Below, piece by piece: positions 50,078 to 62,900 of a stretch of 64,000 nucleotides of DNA. The DNA is from Polytrichum commune (Eukaryota > Streptophyta > Polytrichopsida > Polytrichales > Polytrichaceae): contig OX485806.1 in NCBI GenBank assembly GCA_950295325.1, forward strand, positions 9,796,001 through 9,860,000. The letters run 5' to 3'. Both the position numbers and the translations under genes were made by a program. Position 1 is the stretch's first letter; each line of letters starts with the position of its first letter. Below the pieces are notes generated by a model. That model did not search any database. It saw only the letters and a program-made list of their open reading frames with translations, and was not told the DNA's origin.

Positions 50078-50936
50078 TAACTTTGTTTGGTCATCCACAT
50101 AGCATGTCAACTATATGGTTTTGGCACTCCCCTACATGTGAATATATCACAACACCTACAGGGTGGGGGGGGGGCAACTTGGTGCAAGGGAGAGTGAAAT
50201 TATTGATTGTTGTTGCAAAGCTTGCAGGTTGTCTTTTTGAGTTGAACTAAACCCTAAAACAAGGTTAGAAGTCCTGAATTAGTCTAGTGAACTTAAAATG
50301 GGATGAATCAACAACCAACATATAGGGGGTCAAATTTTACTATTACCCCCCTAGTAGATGTTAGGAAAGCCAAACCGCTCCCCTGCCTCCGTAGAAATTG
50401 TATTGAGACAAACATCAACATGTTTTTGGTTGACTTGACTTTCAGTTGTTCATCGTAACACTTGTCATATGGATACCCATCACTGACCTTCACCTTGTAC
50501 ATGCCCCTTGTGATTAAAATGTCTCGTCATGCTTGTTATTCATGGCAATCATGTTGGGAGGTCCAATACAATTGTACCCCCTGTAATATCATGGTTGGTT
50601 CATCCCAACTTAATTTCCCTAGGCTAACTCCGAGGCATTCGAAACTAACTCCCTGATCACATTTGCTATAGGCAATACAGTTCGGAGTTGTAAGGGGTTC
50701 CCAACATTTTCACCTTCAATTTACGTGGTTGCACAAATCTTTCACCATGTAAATCCAATCAGTAGAGGTTGGAGTACATGACAAAACAAAATGAATAACA
50801 CTCACACACCTTACGATGGTGATGATGAGATCACCCATAATATTCTGCACAACTCATGCTTTCTCACAGGCTAGAGGGAGCCCCGAATCTCTCTTTCAAT
50901 TGGACCCTCAAGTGGACATCAGCCTCTATCTCACAA

Positions 50937-50967
50937 AGCCTACTGCCTACTGCCTACTGCCTACTGT
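50937..50967. repeat. 7-bp tandem repeat CCTACTG
   Basis: Four units of CTACTGC in line, ending before TCAATCTAG. Confidence 0.9.
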
Positions 50968-51153
50968 CAATCTAGAAAATTAATTGGTTTGAAACCATCT
51001 TGACATACTTTTAGTCCCATTAAATGTTGACTTCTTGGACTTTAAAATCAATTGAATGCCATTTCAATTGACAAATCCAAATTCCGTCAACTTCAATAGA
51101 AATTACTTATAACGACTTAGTACACAAGGGCGGGTCTAATCGAAGATTATGTG

Positions 51154-52041
51154 CAACTACACTAAATATGATATTTACTGTCATGTGGTATTTTTATGTC
51201 ACTAAGGTAACTTCTTGGATGACACTATGCTTATGAATAAGTGAACAAATATTGTCATGGATGATGGATGAGTTCATCCGTGGGCCAAAACCCTACCTTC
51301 TTTGTCACCAACTTGTGATAAAATATTGTCATGGATGATTGAAATCTGGATGAAAAAAAACTTGGTAAGTGACAGTAATTGCAACACTATAAATCTATAA
51401 ACCCCCAAAAAAATTTACAAGGAATGACAAATAACGATGGGTTAACATTTAGTGTTGGTGACACTCTAATGTGGTTTACAATTAGGGCCACTTCACACAC
51501 GAGCATGAGAGCCCATGACCATTACATTTCAAACACTCTCATTGGTGGAAAAGGCGGAGCCAGTCCAAATTCACTTCACACTACACTTGAGGGACCAACA
51601 GAGTATGTGAATGCAAGATGGATGTAAAGTCTACATGGATTCCTACATGGCATTGAATGGATCATGTTTCATGGTCACTTGGATTATTTTCAAAAACCAC
51701 CTCTTGGAGGTAGGCCGAACACAAAATTGGGAGACCATGGCACTCCGAACGCTCACAATCATTGATTTATTCTATTTTATCATGTGTGAGGATCCGCATG
51801 AATAGACATTCATTGAAATAGCATTTGGTTGAGGACCCGGTCACATATGACTTCACACTACACTTGAGGGTCTGTGATCACACTACGTGATTTTGGATGT
51901 GTCTTGGGACGGCCTTTGGACGCTCTTTTTGGGCTCTCGCAATTTCATGGTCACGGCTCTTGGCTCGTGTGTGAAGTGGCCCTTAGTATTGAGCAAGATT
52001 GTTTTAAGTGGTGACACTAAATATCATGTTTAGTGTAGTTT
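51154..52041. mobile_element. Older inverted-repeat element interrupted by MITE A3
   Basis: Left end CAACTACACTAAATATGATA (51154) and right end ATCATGTTTAGTGTAGTTTG (ending 52041) are inverted repeats like family G/F ends. Removing MITE A3 (51,485-51,982 plus one TTA) leaves about 390 bp. The nesting shows A3 arrived later. Confidence 0.7.
51485..51982. mobile_element. MITE family A, copy 3
   Basis: A 498-bp copy with inverted repeats GGGCCACTTCACACACGAG and CTCGTGTGTGAAGTGGCCC, flanked on both sides by TTA (51482-51484 and 51983-51985). A 3-bp TNA target duplication and GGGCC termini are typical of PIF/Harbinger (Tourist-like) elements. It sits inside an older element (51,154-52,041). Confidence 0.93.
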
Positions 52042-52954
52042 GCATGAGTAAAGAGGCAACCTATTTGTAAAGGCAACTTGCTTGCATGTATTAGTGTAGA
52101 GAGGGGTGTCATGTAACACGTGATGCCACATGATAAGTCATGAAAACCATTCCCATGAGCATGGCACAACAAGTATAATGCCGTACTAAATCATATGTTT
52201 AGTGTACTACAATGACATGCCATGAGGGATTGACAACCCAATCCACAAGTTTATCTATCATATTAATTAAGGTGTGTGGGCCTTATGAGGTCACTCTTCT
52301 TGAGTGGACACCTAGTTACATTTGAGTGGTGTATAGCAAGGCATTCAGTCAAGAACGGACACTAAAAAGACATGTGCCACAATGAGTTAGTGTAGGTGCT
52401 AAGAAATTTACACACCACTCTAGTTTCATTGTCAAACACACCGTTAGGAGACTTTACGTGGTCAATGAAAGAGTGATAGAATCTTCATTTGGGCCTCAAA
52501 ATATAACTTTTGCATCTCAATTTTGAATTTAGATCTTAATTGGACAAGTATTTGTAAATTATAATTATTGAGTGGATGAGTCAATTCCCGATCCGATCCA
52601 ACAATTCAAATTGTCAATGAACTTGGAACCCACAATTGGGGCCACATACCTTACTACATTGATATGTTGGGGATCGACTAATGACAATAGATTCATCTAT
52701 CGGTTTGATGTAGGGGTGATTACATTGTGGTCAATGGGCATAGTTAGGCTACTCATATTACACGGAGACCTATATTTTGAGTGGTGTGTAATACAAGTGT
52801 AGATCTAAGGACAAACACTAAAAAAAACATGTATTTATAAGAAATTGGACTATATCCTCATAATTCATTCTCAATTTAGACTCAATTGTCAACTTATTTG
52901 GGGAGACGTAATCGTTAAATACGAAAGAAAAACTTCAGCTTGATAATAAATAAG

Positions 52955-53250
52955 GTATCCATATGAGCTCCCAATATCATGAGGAAATTGGCTTCATGCA
53001 TGATTTGGATTTGCTCATCATCTTGTACAAATCGTGTGTTACATATCCAACAAGAAGTGGGTGCGGAGCTAGAAATATTTTGCTTAAGACATGATGGTTC
53101 CTTAAGGTAGACGTGCCTAATTCGGTTACTTTAGCAGAGACCTATACTTAAGTGTTGTGTGAGTTGGTGTGGCTCCCATAATGGATACCAAAAAGACACA
53201 TGTTCAACAAAGATTGGATTGTGTGCTGAAAACATGATCATAACCATTCT
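52955..53250. repeat. Family E fragments, minus orientation, order rearranged
   Basis: AAGGTAGACGTGCCTAATTC at 53,109 reads into TAATGGATACCAAAAAGACA, the inverse of the family's right part. The inverse of its left part (ATTTGGATTTGCTCATCATC) lies to the left at about 52,990-53,040. Two copies or a rearrangement. Confidence 0.55.
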
Positions 53251-53924
53251 ACGCTCAACAATCAACATAATATTAGGGACATGATACTCGGGAAAAGTAA
53301 CCATTGAACCTTACTCTACATTGACACGCCGACCATTAAGTCAAGTACACTAATTCAATGACAACAAATTCATCCGTAGATCACTCTTACTTAATTGCCG
53401 TCATCTTAATTTGCTACAGGGCAATGGACGGAGAGAATCGACTGCTACATTGTTGTGTCTAATTAGTGTGGGTTACCATTTGGAGTTACGTTTATACCAA
53501 CATCATCATTTCTCACCGACGAAGTTATATTGTATTCTTCGGTGCGCATAGTAGTTGCTTGTATTATTTGGGTAAAAGACATGATATCCTCAGCAAAATG
53601 TTAAGCAACGTGTAACTCCAACTGGTAATCCATCCATACATACAAAGTAGACCAAAATAGTGTAGTTTCCAGATGAATCGGTCGAGCTTGAGTAACAACA
53701 ATTGAAGAGTTTACGAAAACTAATGACAAACCGTTTCAGAGGAGTGTGGAGAATATACCTCGAATCAATGAAGAAAAAAACACACCTCCAAAAGATGTCA
53801 ACATGCAACTGGTTGGCCTTGGAAACACTAGAAACTCGACTAATTATGCCAAGAATTTGTGCCTGCAAAGACATTGTGGCAGAAGACTCTTGAGTTATGA
53901 TTGGGGAGAACCGGCAGTTAGTTA

Positions 53925-54341
53925 GAGCATCCCCACCAGATCGGGTACACGCCAAATAGAGTATATAATATTTTATACTTTTGGGGAGCCCTCCATCTTG
54001 GGCGGGGCAGCTCATCTTGAGTCAAAGCCCACCAAAGCCTAGGCATACCTCTGGTATAATTAAGAAGCAATCAATAAGACAACGACACCTATTATCTAAC
54101 ATGGGATAAAGTAGGATATCGGAGTATCTGATATTAAAGTAATCTCTTGGCGGGCCGGAGGAGGGCCGTTATATGAACCATTTATGGCGGGGGAAAGTCT
54201 TTACTATACCCGGGCCGGTTCTAAATTATGGGGGACTGGACATTGGTGGGGCTCAATTTATGCCGGTACCGCCACCTAAGAACCCGGGATGCCCCATTTT
54301 TGACGTTGGCATGCCCCATGCCCGGTCTGGTGGAGACGCTC
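53925..54341. mobile_element. MITE family B, copy 2, opposite orientation
   Basis: A 417-bp copy inverted relative to the one at 49,666, with termini GAGCATCCCCACCAGATCGG and CTGGTGGAGACGCTC and a TTA duplication (53922-53924 and 54342-54344). The two copies are about 4 kb apart in opposite orientation and could pair in a transcript that spanned both. Confidence 0.92.
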
Positions 54342-54800
54342 TTACAAATGAACCGGTTGAAGTTCAAGATTGCAGAAAAATCACTGATCATTCTAGAAAA
54401 ATCCAGAGGATATACCCCAATTTAATAAATGAAAACTGAAGGATGTCAACATGTAACCGGTTGGACTTGCAAACACTAGGATCTCAAGCGATTAGTATGC
54501 CCAAAAGTCTCCCCGATCGCTGCTCTTGAGGAGTCTTCACTATCCTTAAATAAATTTACTGGTGAAAAGTCTTGGTTAGATTAGATGCTCCTTTTTAAAG
54601 CCGGCTAACATACAATGAAGTCCTTTGAAATTCGAGGGGAATTCCGTACTAGTTGGTACTTGATCCTCTCTTGTTGTTGCCGAGAGCAAGAGAGAAAGTT
54701 AGACATCCGTGCACGCAAAGCTTTTGTGAGGAGCAGTAGTGGTTTGTTTGCTACCACACTGTTGGTTGTTGGTCACGTGGATGTTTGTTACCTTTAAATT

Positions 54801-55560
54801 TGCACCTACATTGTTCATGGCCACTTCGACCTTCCATGCCGGGGAACCTCATTGGGAACGTAGGGAACCCTATGGGAACTTTGAAAATTCTCACACAAAT
54901 GCTCTCATACGATGGGACGAACAAGCGACCCCTTCATTTTGCAAACATTGATTTTTCATTCGTCAGAAGTTTTTATAGCGGGTTGCCCAAGCAGATTCGG
55001 TGACTGTAGGATGGGGCTTTGTGAATGGAAGGCTTGGATGTGCAAATTTTATAAATTTGCACCTAAATTGTTCACGGCCACTTCGACCTTCCATGCCGGG
55101 GAACTCCATTGGGAACGTAGGGAACCCTCTGAGAACTTTGAAAATTCTCACACAAATGCTTTCATACAATGGGACGAATAAGCGACCCCTTTATTTTGCA
55201 AACATTGATTTTTCATCCGCCGGAATTTCATTCGTCAGAAGTATTTAGAGCGGGTTGCCCAAGCAGATTCGGTGACCGTAGGATGGGGCTTTGTGAATGG
55301 AAGGCTTGGATCTGCAAATTTTATAAATTTGCACCTAAATTGTTCACGGCCACTTCGACCTTCCATGTTGGGGAACTCCATTGGGAACGTAGGGAACCCT
55401 ATGGGAACTTTGAAAATTCTCACACAAATGCTCTCATACGACGGGACAAACAAGCAACCCCTCCATCTTGCAAACATTGATTTTTCATCCACCGGAGTTT
55501 CATCTGTCATAAGTTTCTTTAGCAGGTTGCCCAAGCAGTTTCGTTGATTGCAGGATGGGG
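54801..55560. repeat. 257/272-bp tandem array, about three units
   Basis: CCACTTCGACCTTCCATG starts at 54821, 55078 and 55350. The units match closely over their full length (TGGGAACGTAGGGAACCCT, TCTCACACAAATGCT, GGTTGCCCAAGCAGATTCGG); the second interval is longer by a 15-bp insertion-like segment. Neither period is divisible by three, so the open frames that run through it on both strands cannot be one repeat protein. I read it as a small noncoding satellite. Confidence 0.85.
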
Positions 55561-58500
55561 CTTTTTGAATGAAAGGCTTGGATGTGGTATGCCCATGACC
55601 ACACACCCTTCATTCACAACGCCTCAGGGACATGGGTTTCATCCTTCTTTGAGAGGATATCTATCTAATTAGAGCTCGTCGTGTGTTAGAGTTTGTTTTG
55701 CAAGTTGACGGAATTTTTTTGGGCCTTTTCTTGTCATCCTCAAAAAATTAAGAGAGTTTAGGAATTGAAATAGGGTCTGTGGGACCTGCCACCCTACATA
55801 GAGGTTCAACCTATGCAAGGTTAGCTTAGCCCACCTAGTCTAGTAGGACAACTAGAAAGTTGGTTATTAAAAGCCCAACACTACATTTTGAGTGAGGTGA
55901 TTTAAGCATTTAGAGAACTTGGGTGACCTTTTGCTCTCAAACTCACTTGTTAGCCAACTCAACAAGAGTTGGATGCCAAAGGCTCTACTTGTAACTCTTT
56001 CCTCCCAAATACATTCACAACTGAACCTACAATATTGTCAACTTTCTCGAGCACATTGTCCAATCTTGTTATTATACATGTCTTCTTGGAATCCATTCTT
56101 AACTAAAGACCTTGCCATCTGATACCACTCAAATGCAGGTGTCCAATTAAAAAGCGTGACCACATAAGGCCTCGTTCCTAGGCACTCACCCAATGAAGAT
56201 TTGGGGCATTTACATACAAAAAAACTCATAACTTTAGCACATACATGATACGAGGTAGCAAAATTAACCTTGTCCTTGGTAAATTCATAAGCTTTCATGC
56301 TATGAAAGACTCAAAGCAAGATGGTCACATTTAAAAATGAAAGCAATAAGGATCTCTCTCTCTATATATATAGAAGGATGTTTTACAAAGCCCAATATAT
56401 GTATGTGACATCCTTACCCTTTCATACCTACTATTGTGGATTGAAAGTTTGCACATGTGGAAAACACCATGGCCCACTATATTTGATGTGCAGGTTAAAA
56501 AATAGGTTGGATTTTGAATTATTAAATGATAATACAAAATTATATTTTTGGTGTAGTATGATAATTTGAAATTGACATTGTATTTCTCAATCCACAATAA
56601 TCCATGTTGGTGTCAAAAATATTGATTCTATGTTCCTAGTTTTGAACCTATGTTACCTTGGGTTCAAAATTGGCCTAGGTCAAGGAAAAGTCAAAATGAC
56701 CAAATTTATCATGATATGTTTAAGAGTATATTGGGGCATAATAATAGGTGTGAAAAATATACATGTAGATGGGACCTCTTCCAACAAACCCAGGGACAAC
56801 CTTTGTAGAAAATTGCTTTAGGATGAAAATAATACAATTAGTCATTCATCATCCACACATGCCATAAGTCATAGGGGTTCATAGATTCAACTTACTTTCT
56901 TCCTTTAAGGGATTGAATAATTTGTATACATAACATGATATTTACCAACGGCCAATAAGTAAGGTAGACATGCCTAAATCCAACACAACAATAATTTGGA
57001 CATCTATGTTTGATTGGTATGTGGTCACGTGAGGATCAAAGAACAAACACCAAACATACATGTGTTTAGAAAAGATACAAAATTAGGGCATGATGTAGCA
57101 AATCCAAATTGTGCATGTAAGTCACTTTCCTCATGATCTTTGGAGTTCATATGTATATCCTATTCATTGTCAAATTGACGATTCTCTAAGTTATTACAAA
57201 TCTTCTCCTAATTATGTTGACTATTCCATCTAGAATGGTTAACATATCTCGATCATGTAATCCAACATCATTACAACACATATTTATTTGGTGTATATTC
57301 TTGGATCCATACCCAACCATACACCACTCAAAGCTAGGTGTCCGTTTAAGGACGGACGCCGAATTAGGCACGTGTAGCTTAAGTACTTGAAGTCCAATGA
57401 CCCCATTGGATACTTGCATAGAGACTTCGTTGAGGATGAAAAAGGATCAATCAAATCATCCATCCCTCGTGACTTTAATTGCCACGCCTCGGATGGACTC
57501 GGCCGTTAAGCTAGCACTTATCAAGGGGTTAATTTAAGGTGGTTTATATATTTCTTCCCCTTGTGTGGAATGGGTCAACGTTTGAGTCAATCAAGTGACG
57601 AATTTGGATAGGACGACATGAGCTACGTGGACTCAATTGCTTGACCGAGCATATTGGGTTTTTTTATACGCAACAAGTATAGGCGGATTCGGCATAGTGA
57701 TCCGGATTCAAGATGGAGGCTAGGGATTCGTGGTGTATACGGAAACTCATCCATTGTGTACGTGAAAATGGTAGTGAATGTAATTATAGCATGGGATTCA
57801 TTGCTTATATAATATATGACTTCAGATTTAGTAACAAGGATCTCAAATTTAAATGTAGTGGAGTCTAACTGGACTAAATCAACCTTTGATCTTATAAGGG
57901 ACTTGTTTTTACTAGATCCACGATGGATGAGTTTTCATAGACGCCACGAATCACAAGCCCATGATGGAAGCCATGCACGAGTGCAATCTACCCTACATTT
58001 TTTGCACATCTAAAAGGAATGTCGATAATCATGTGTTGTATAAGATAAGGCCCAGGGCTTGGGGCTTTATCTGAGTCGTGTGAATAATATGAGTGGGTTT
58101 ACACTAGGGCCCGAGAGATTAGAAATTCCAAAATCAAGCAATCCTATTGGTCAAGGGCCAAACTTGGAGCTAAGGAATTTACACTAGGGTCCGTAGGTCC
58201 AAGTCGTGAAAAATTTAAAGCGGCGTTAATGCAACATCATAAATATGGGCTTAATATTTAAGTATGCAAGTGAGGTCCAATCATGAGTATAACAAATCCC
58301 AACTTGTTTGAATGTGGATCCTATTATAAACATGCCCTTAAAACTCATAACCCGTCAAGGGGTTGGCCTTGTTTGCATGATGTTGTGGGCCAAGGCCTTA
58401 CCGAGTGTAAAGAACTCAAGGCAAAATCCTTTGTGCAGGAGTGCCATCCAATATTAAGGTTTCATGAGTTCATCCATTAATGGATGATTTCATCTTGACT

Positions 58501-59138
58501 GGAAATCAACACCTATATATGTATTACACTAGTTTGAGCTCATGTATGTCTAGCGTCCCGACCTATTACATATGAGGGTCATGCCCACATTGGCAACTCA
58601 ACATGCCGCCATCAACAGTTGGGTTGTTTTGGAACTTTGAAACATCGATTGTATTAGCATCCTCGTTATTATAAAATTCCAAAATGTATAACAGATATAT
58701 GGATAGAGGGGGAGTCACTTCTCAAAGTATCTTGATATACCTTGCATTAGTACGCGGAAGTCAGTCATTTCTTTGACGGATAATATTCAACCAAATCAAA
58801 TGTAGCCATCAACTTAAGTCGACATTAATAGATACAAATAGATGACAACTTTGTATGGAAAATTTTGACTCAAGCTTGTGTAACTTGCATGCACTTTTGG
58901 CTTGTTGAATGACAAAAGCGTATTAGCATACAAGGGCCATGTTGCCAAACCGGTTGTAGTGAACAAACCAACCAAACATTTCATACTTTTGACCTCGAGG
59001 AATGCATGGTTTGTGCATGAATGTACGAGCATTTTGCTCAATTGTGCAATTAGTGTGGATCACTATTAGTCTTACGCAATGCTAATGACACAAGTTGGTG
59101 TAGTAAACTCATTGTGTGTTGGCTATAGGTGGTCTTGA
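55561..59138. other. Gene-free stretch
   Basis: Besides the family E copies (56,958-57,385) no element is identified. Two direct copies of a TTTACACTAGGG.CCG block sit at 58,098 and 58,177 around a short spacer. No gene seen. Confidence 0.5.
56958..57385. repeat. Family E copies in opposite orientations
   Basis: An inverse right-end fragment (AAGGTAGACATGCC ... GGATCAAAGAACAAACACCA) at about 56,960-57,080 is followed by a plus-oriented body (AGCAAATCCAAATTGTGCAT ... GAATTAGGCACGTGTAG) to about 57,385. Confidence 0.6.
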
Positions 59139-59637
59139 GGGCCACTTTACACATGAGACTGAGAGCCCGTGACCATTACACTTCAACCACTCTCATTGGT
59201 GGAAAAGGTGGAGCCAGTCCAAGTTCGCTTCACACTACACTTGAGGGAGCAACGGAGTATGTGAATACAAGATGCATGTAAAGTCTACATGGATTCCTAC
59301 ATGGCATCCAATGGATCATGTTACGTGGTCACTTGGACTATTTTCAAAAACCACCTCTTGGAGGTAGGCCTAACACAAAACTGAGAGACCATGGCACTCT
59401 GAACGCTCACAACCGTTGATTTCTTCTATTTAATCATGTGTGAAGACCCGCATGAATAGAAATCCATTGAAATAGCATTTGATTGAGGGCTTGGTCACAT
59501 GTGGCTTCACACTACACTTGAGGGTCCGTGACCATAGTGAATGATTTTGGAGGTGATTTGGGACGGCATTTGGACACTTTCTTTTGGGCTCTCACAATTT
59601 CATGGTCACGGCTCTTAGCTCGTGTGTGAAGTGGCCC
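59139..59637. mobile_element. MITE family A, copy 4
   Basis: A 499-bp copy with termini GGGCCACTTTACACATGAG and CTCGTGTGTGAAGTGGCCC, flanked by TGA on both sides (59136-59138 and 59638-59640). Noncoding. Confidence 0.93.
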
Positions 59638-59726
59638 TGAGATAGTATATGTGCAAGGAGTTGTCCTAGTCTATGCCCTAAGCTAGGAGCAATAGCAAGT
59701 TTCATATGTAATGATAGTCATTGTAT

Positions 59727-59940
59727 TACACTGTTCATGGTATTTAGTGTCAATTGTTCTTTGGAGTTACGCAATGCTATATATTGAGAATGTAATATTT
59801 TACCAAGCAAAGTTATTTCTGTCTTATAATGCCTGAACCTATTCAACTTTTGCTAGTAAAAAAATGAACTACTAAATAAAAAGTTATTACATTGCTAAAT
59901 TCCAAATTGTAAGTGGCACTAAATACTATAAATGGTGTAG
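59727..59940. mobile_element. Short MITE family F, copy 4
   Basis: The clearest copy: left end TACACTGTTCATGGTATTTA followed by GTGTCAATTGTTCTTTGGAG; right end is its inverse with about 80 percent match over about 50 bp, ending TATAAATGGTGTAG. 214 bp. Confidence 0.8.
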
Positions 59941-62900
59941 CACAGGCAATGTATAGTATTAGCATTGAGTAGCCAAAAGTGACCACTAGAACACAAAAAT
60001 GGTAAAAAGAACAAGGCTCATCACTTCCATTTGGCAAAAAGTTAGACCTATGATAGAAAATATTCACTTAAAACCTTTCGAAAAAAAATTGTGATATCTA
60101 TAATGTTTAAAGTGACACAAGTGGGATGAAAGTAGTCCAAATCCTACACTAGGAAGACTTATGACGTAATGTTGGTATCCGTTTTGAGTGAAATGATTTG
60201 GGCTATAAGACATCTGATGTTACATATGATATCATCATTTAGTGTAGAGATATCAACCATTGTGATTCAAGCAAAATGTGTCTATCTTTGATGCTCTTTG
60301 TGAGTTGTGCATAAATACATATTGCAAGGTGCTTGGAAAAATCACACAAGCATGGAATGCGTCACAATTTATCTCAATTGGCAATCTTCTTATGCACCTT
60401 CAAGAATATGCCAAGCAATGGATGGATTTCATCAACACATCATCTCAAATCCTCATACAAGCAATTTCATTTGGTTTGCAAAAATCGTTATGCCAAAAAT
60501 CATCTTGGACATTATCATCAACAAATTTTGACAAAGACCATTTGGATGTTTGATTTTTTTTTTAAATGTTGTCCATCACTACAATTGTATATTCCTAATG
60601 TATTACAAAATTTGTACCAAGTTTTGTCAAAGATGTGAAACATGTTGAAGACAAAATATGATTAGAACTTTAAGGGCTAAGGTTGTATATATACCTCAAT
60701 GTAAGAGCTACTATTAAGTTCACATGCATGGAAGGATGGCTCTTGGGATGGCTAGAGCAACAACCACAATGGGAAGAAACCACACGAAGAAAAAACACAA
60801 TAGGTCGGCCGCAACAGAAGAAATCACCGAAAACAACTGCACACATTGGTAGTACATCAAATCCAAACTTCTATGATAAGAGAAGGAATGGCAACACAAG
60901 TCTCCCAATAGGTTACACCAAACTCAATTACAACCAACTCTGGTTTTGTTTCATGTAAGTCATATTCACAATATAGCTAACTCAAATTAAGTTTACATAC
61001 ACCCAATCCAACCATGAGCATATACAAGCTCACTGCCAAATGCCTTTGCCCTCAATTTTGACAACGGCTCCCAACGTGAGCAAATCCACGCTGAATCTAC
61101 ACAAATATCCCGACTCAAGTGCGCCCCCTTGGTGGCTCCTCACATGTTAGGACCACCGTGCTACACCTACCTCAACACACATTAGCTGAATATACAACTA
61201 ATTACCCCCATCATCAACAATCCTCATCAATACTCCAACAAAACTCCCACCAACAAACACTCCACAAAACCAACCTTACTTACCTCCCGAAGTTGGTAGT
61301 TGCAAATGCCGAAGTCGCAAAAATCTTACTAGTATACCGAGATCTTTGTGGCTAGAAGGCTCATTTTTGTGAAGATGTGTCACCCATTATGAGTTTTTGG
61401 CTTTCCTATTTCACTTTTCTATTCTATCAAAATCCGATCATTGTACTTTCTCCATTTATTCCTTCATGTAGGACCCTCATGATCCACTTCACTTCAATTG
61501 CATCGAGTGTTACACGTAGAGTTGTTTACTAAGCTCATCTACTAACTTTTGAATGCCATGCACTCCAAGCGATTAGAGTTGCGGGCAATGACCAAAGTGA
61601 CTAAAATTGATGTGAGTGCCCACATCATGGGGTAACTTAGGAAGGTGGAACCGGTGCATGGCTTTGGAATTCAAGAAAGTCATCATGTGGATGGAAATTG
61701 TGCTTATGTGTGTGATGGGCATGGAGTTCTCTACATGTATTAAATTTTGCAAAGTAGTGGAACTTCATGCCTACACTTTGTGTAATGTCCACCACAACAA
61801 TTGAGGTGCACAACAACAAACATAACATGCACACTTGATACAGTCTTCCCTATTTGTAGAAGCCTTCCTCTCATGTGGTGACCACAACTTTGGCACCCTT
61901 GAGTTGCCGCCTCTAGAAAGGGTCCAACAACAACCTTTGACCACTCATAACTACATGCAAGATGTGAAGATGGCTATACAAAAACAAAGGCACTGCCAGT
62001 CACATGCTCAAAGCCCCCCATTGCTTGCACAAAGATTTTGTAGTGTTGAACTCATATTTCTCTAAGAGCATCGTGTTTAGGACATTGACGCATGCTCAAC
62101 GTAAAGGAAAATCCTATACCATGCTTCACGAAGACAAACAACAAATGCTTAGCCCACATTAAGGCACTGCGAAATGAAGTGATCATCGCACAATACACCA
62201 AATATGTCATATGTGAAGCTCTCCCTTGACTTGGTAATGATGCGGTTGCCTATTGCAATGCCCACAACATGGAATGCAATTGAGGATCGTCAACAATAAC
62301 AATGTTGACATTGTGCACCTATGCCAAGCAAAATGTTGTTCCTTCCACCCTTCGTGGTTAAGGAGATTACACATCATGTTCTGCATGGGTACCAGTTGGG
62401 CCCATCCACTACAACGGTCACATGAATCGGGTCCCCATTCAAGCAATGGATTTTGTTGGGACAAGTGCCCCTTTTAGCGCGGGCATGATGGAATCGGTGT
62501 GGGAGGATATCACAAGGGAAGCATGTAAAGTGAACTCCTCGTAAGAGCTCTAGTGGTTGTCATTGCTGCCATTCCCATGTATATAAAGGATTGTTGAGGA
62601 GACATGCAATAAGGACACATAATTGCAGAAGTAAGATTGCAATGCATTGTAAGATTGCAATGCATTGTAAGATTGCATTGTTTGATTTGTGTGTGCTCAA
62701 TGTGATTTCTTTATGGTAATTAATGGCATATACACAATGTTTAGACCTCAATTCATTGATAAATTGTCACCATAGTGGGAAGAAGGCAACCATCACCATA
62801 GTAGACATGATAACACTAGTTGGAAGACCTTGGACTCAAAGAAAACAACCACGGGTCACGGATGTACTACAACCCACCAAGGTTGCAAAGGGGTTGCATG

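Noticed and set aside
49987-50250. Pair of open frames with the same start (MSCPAQDGGL) here and at 53,590-54,015
   Set aside because: Both arise from copies of MITE family B and diverge as soon as the element ends.
54912-55480. Apparent protein with two 90-residue repeats
   Set aside because: The unit lengths 257 and 272 are not multiples of three and similar frames occur on the other strand; a DNA satellite is simpler.
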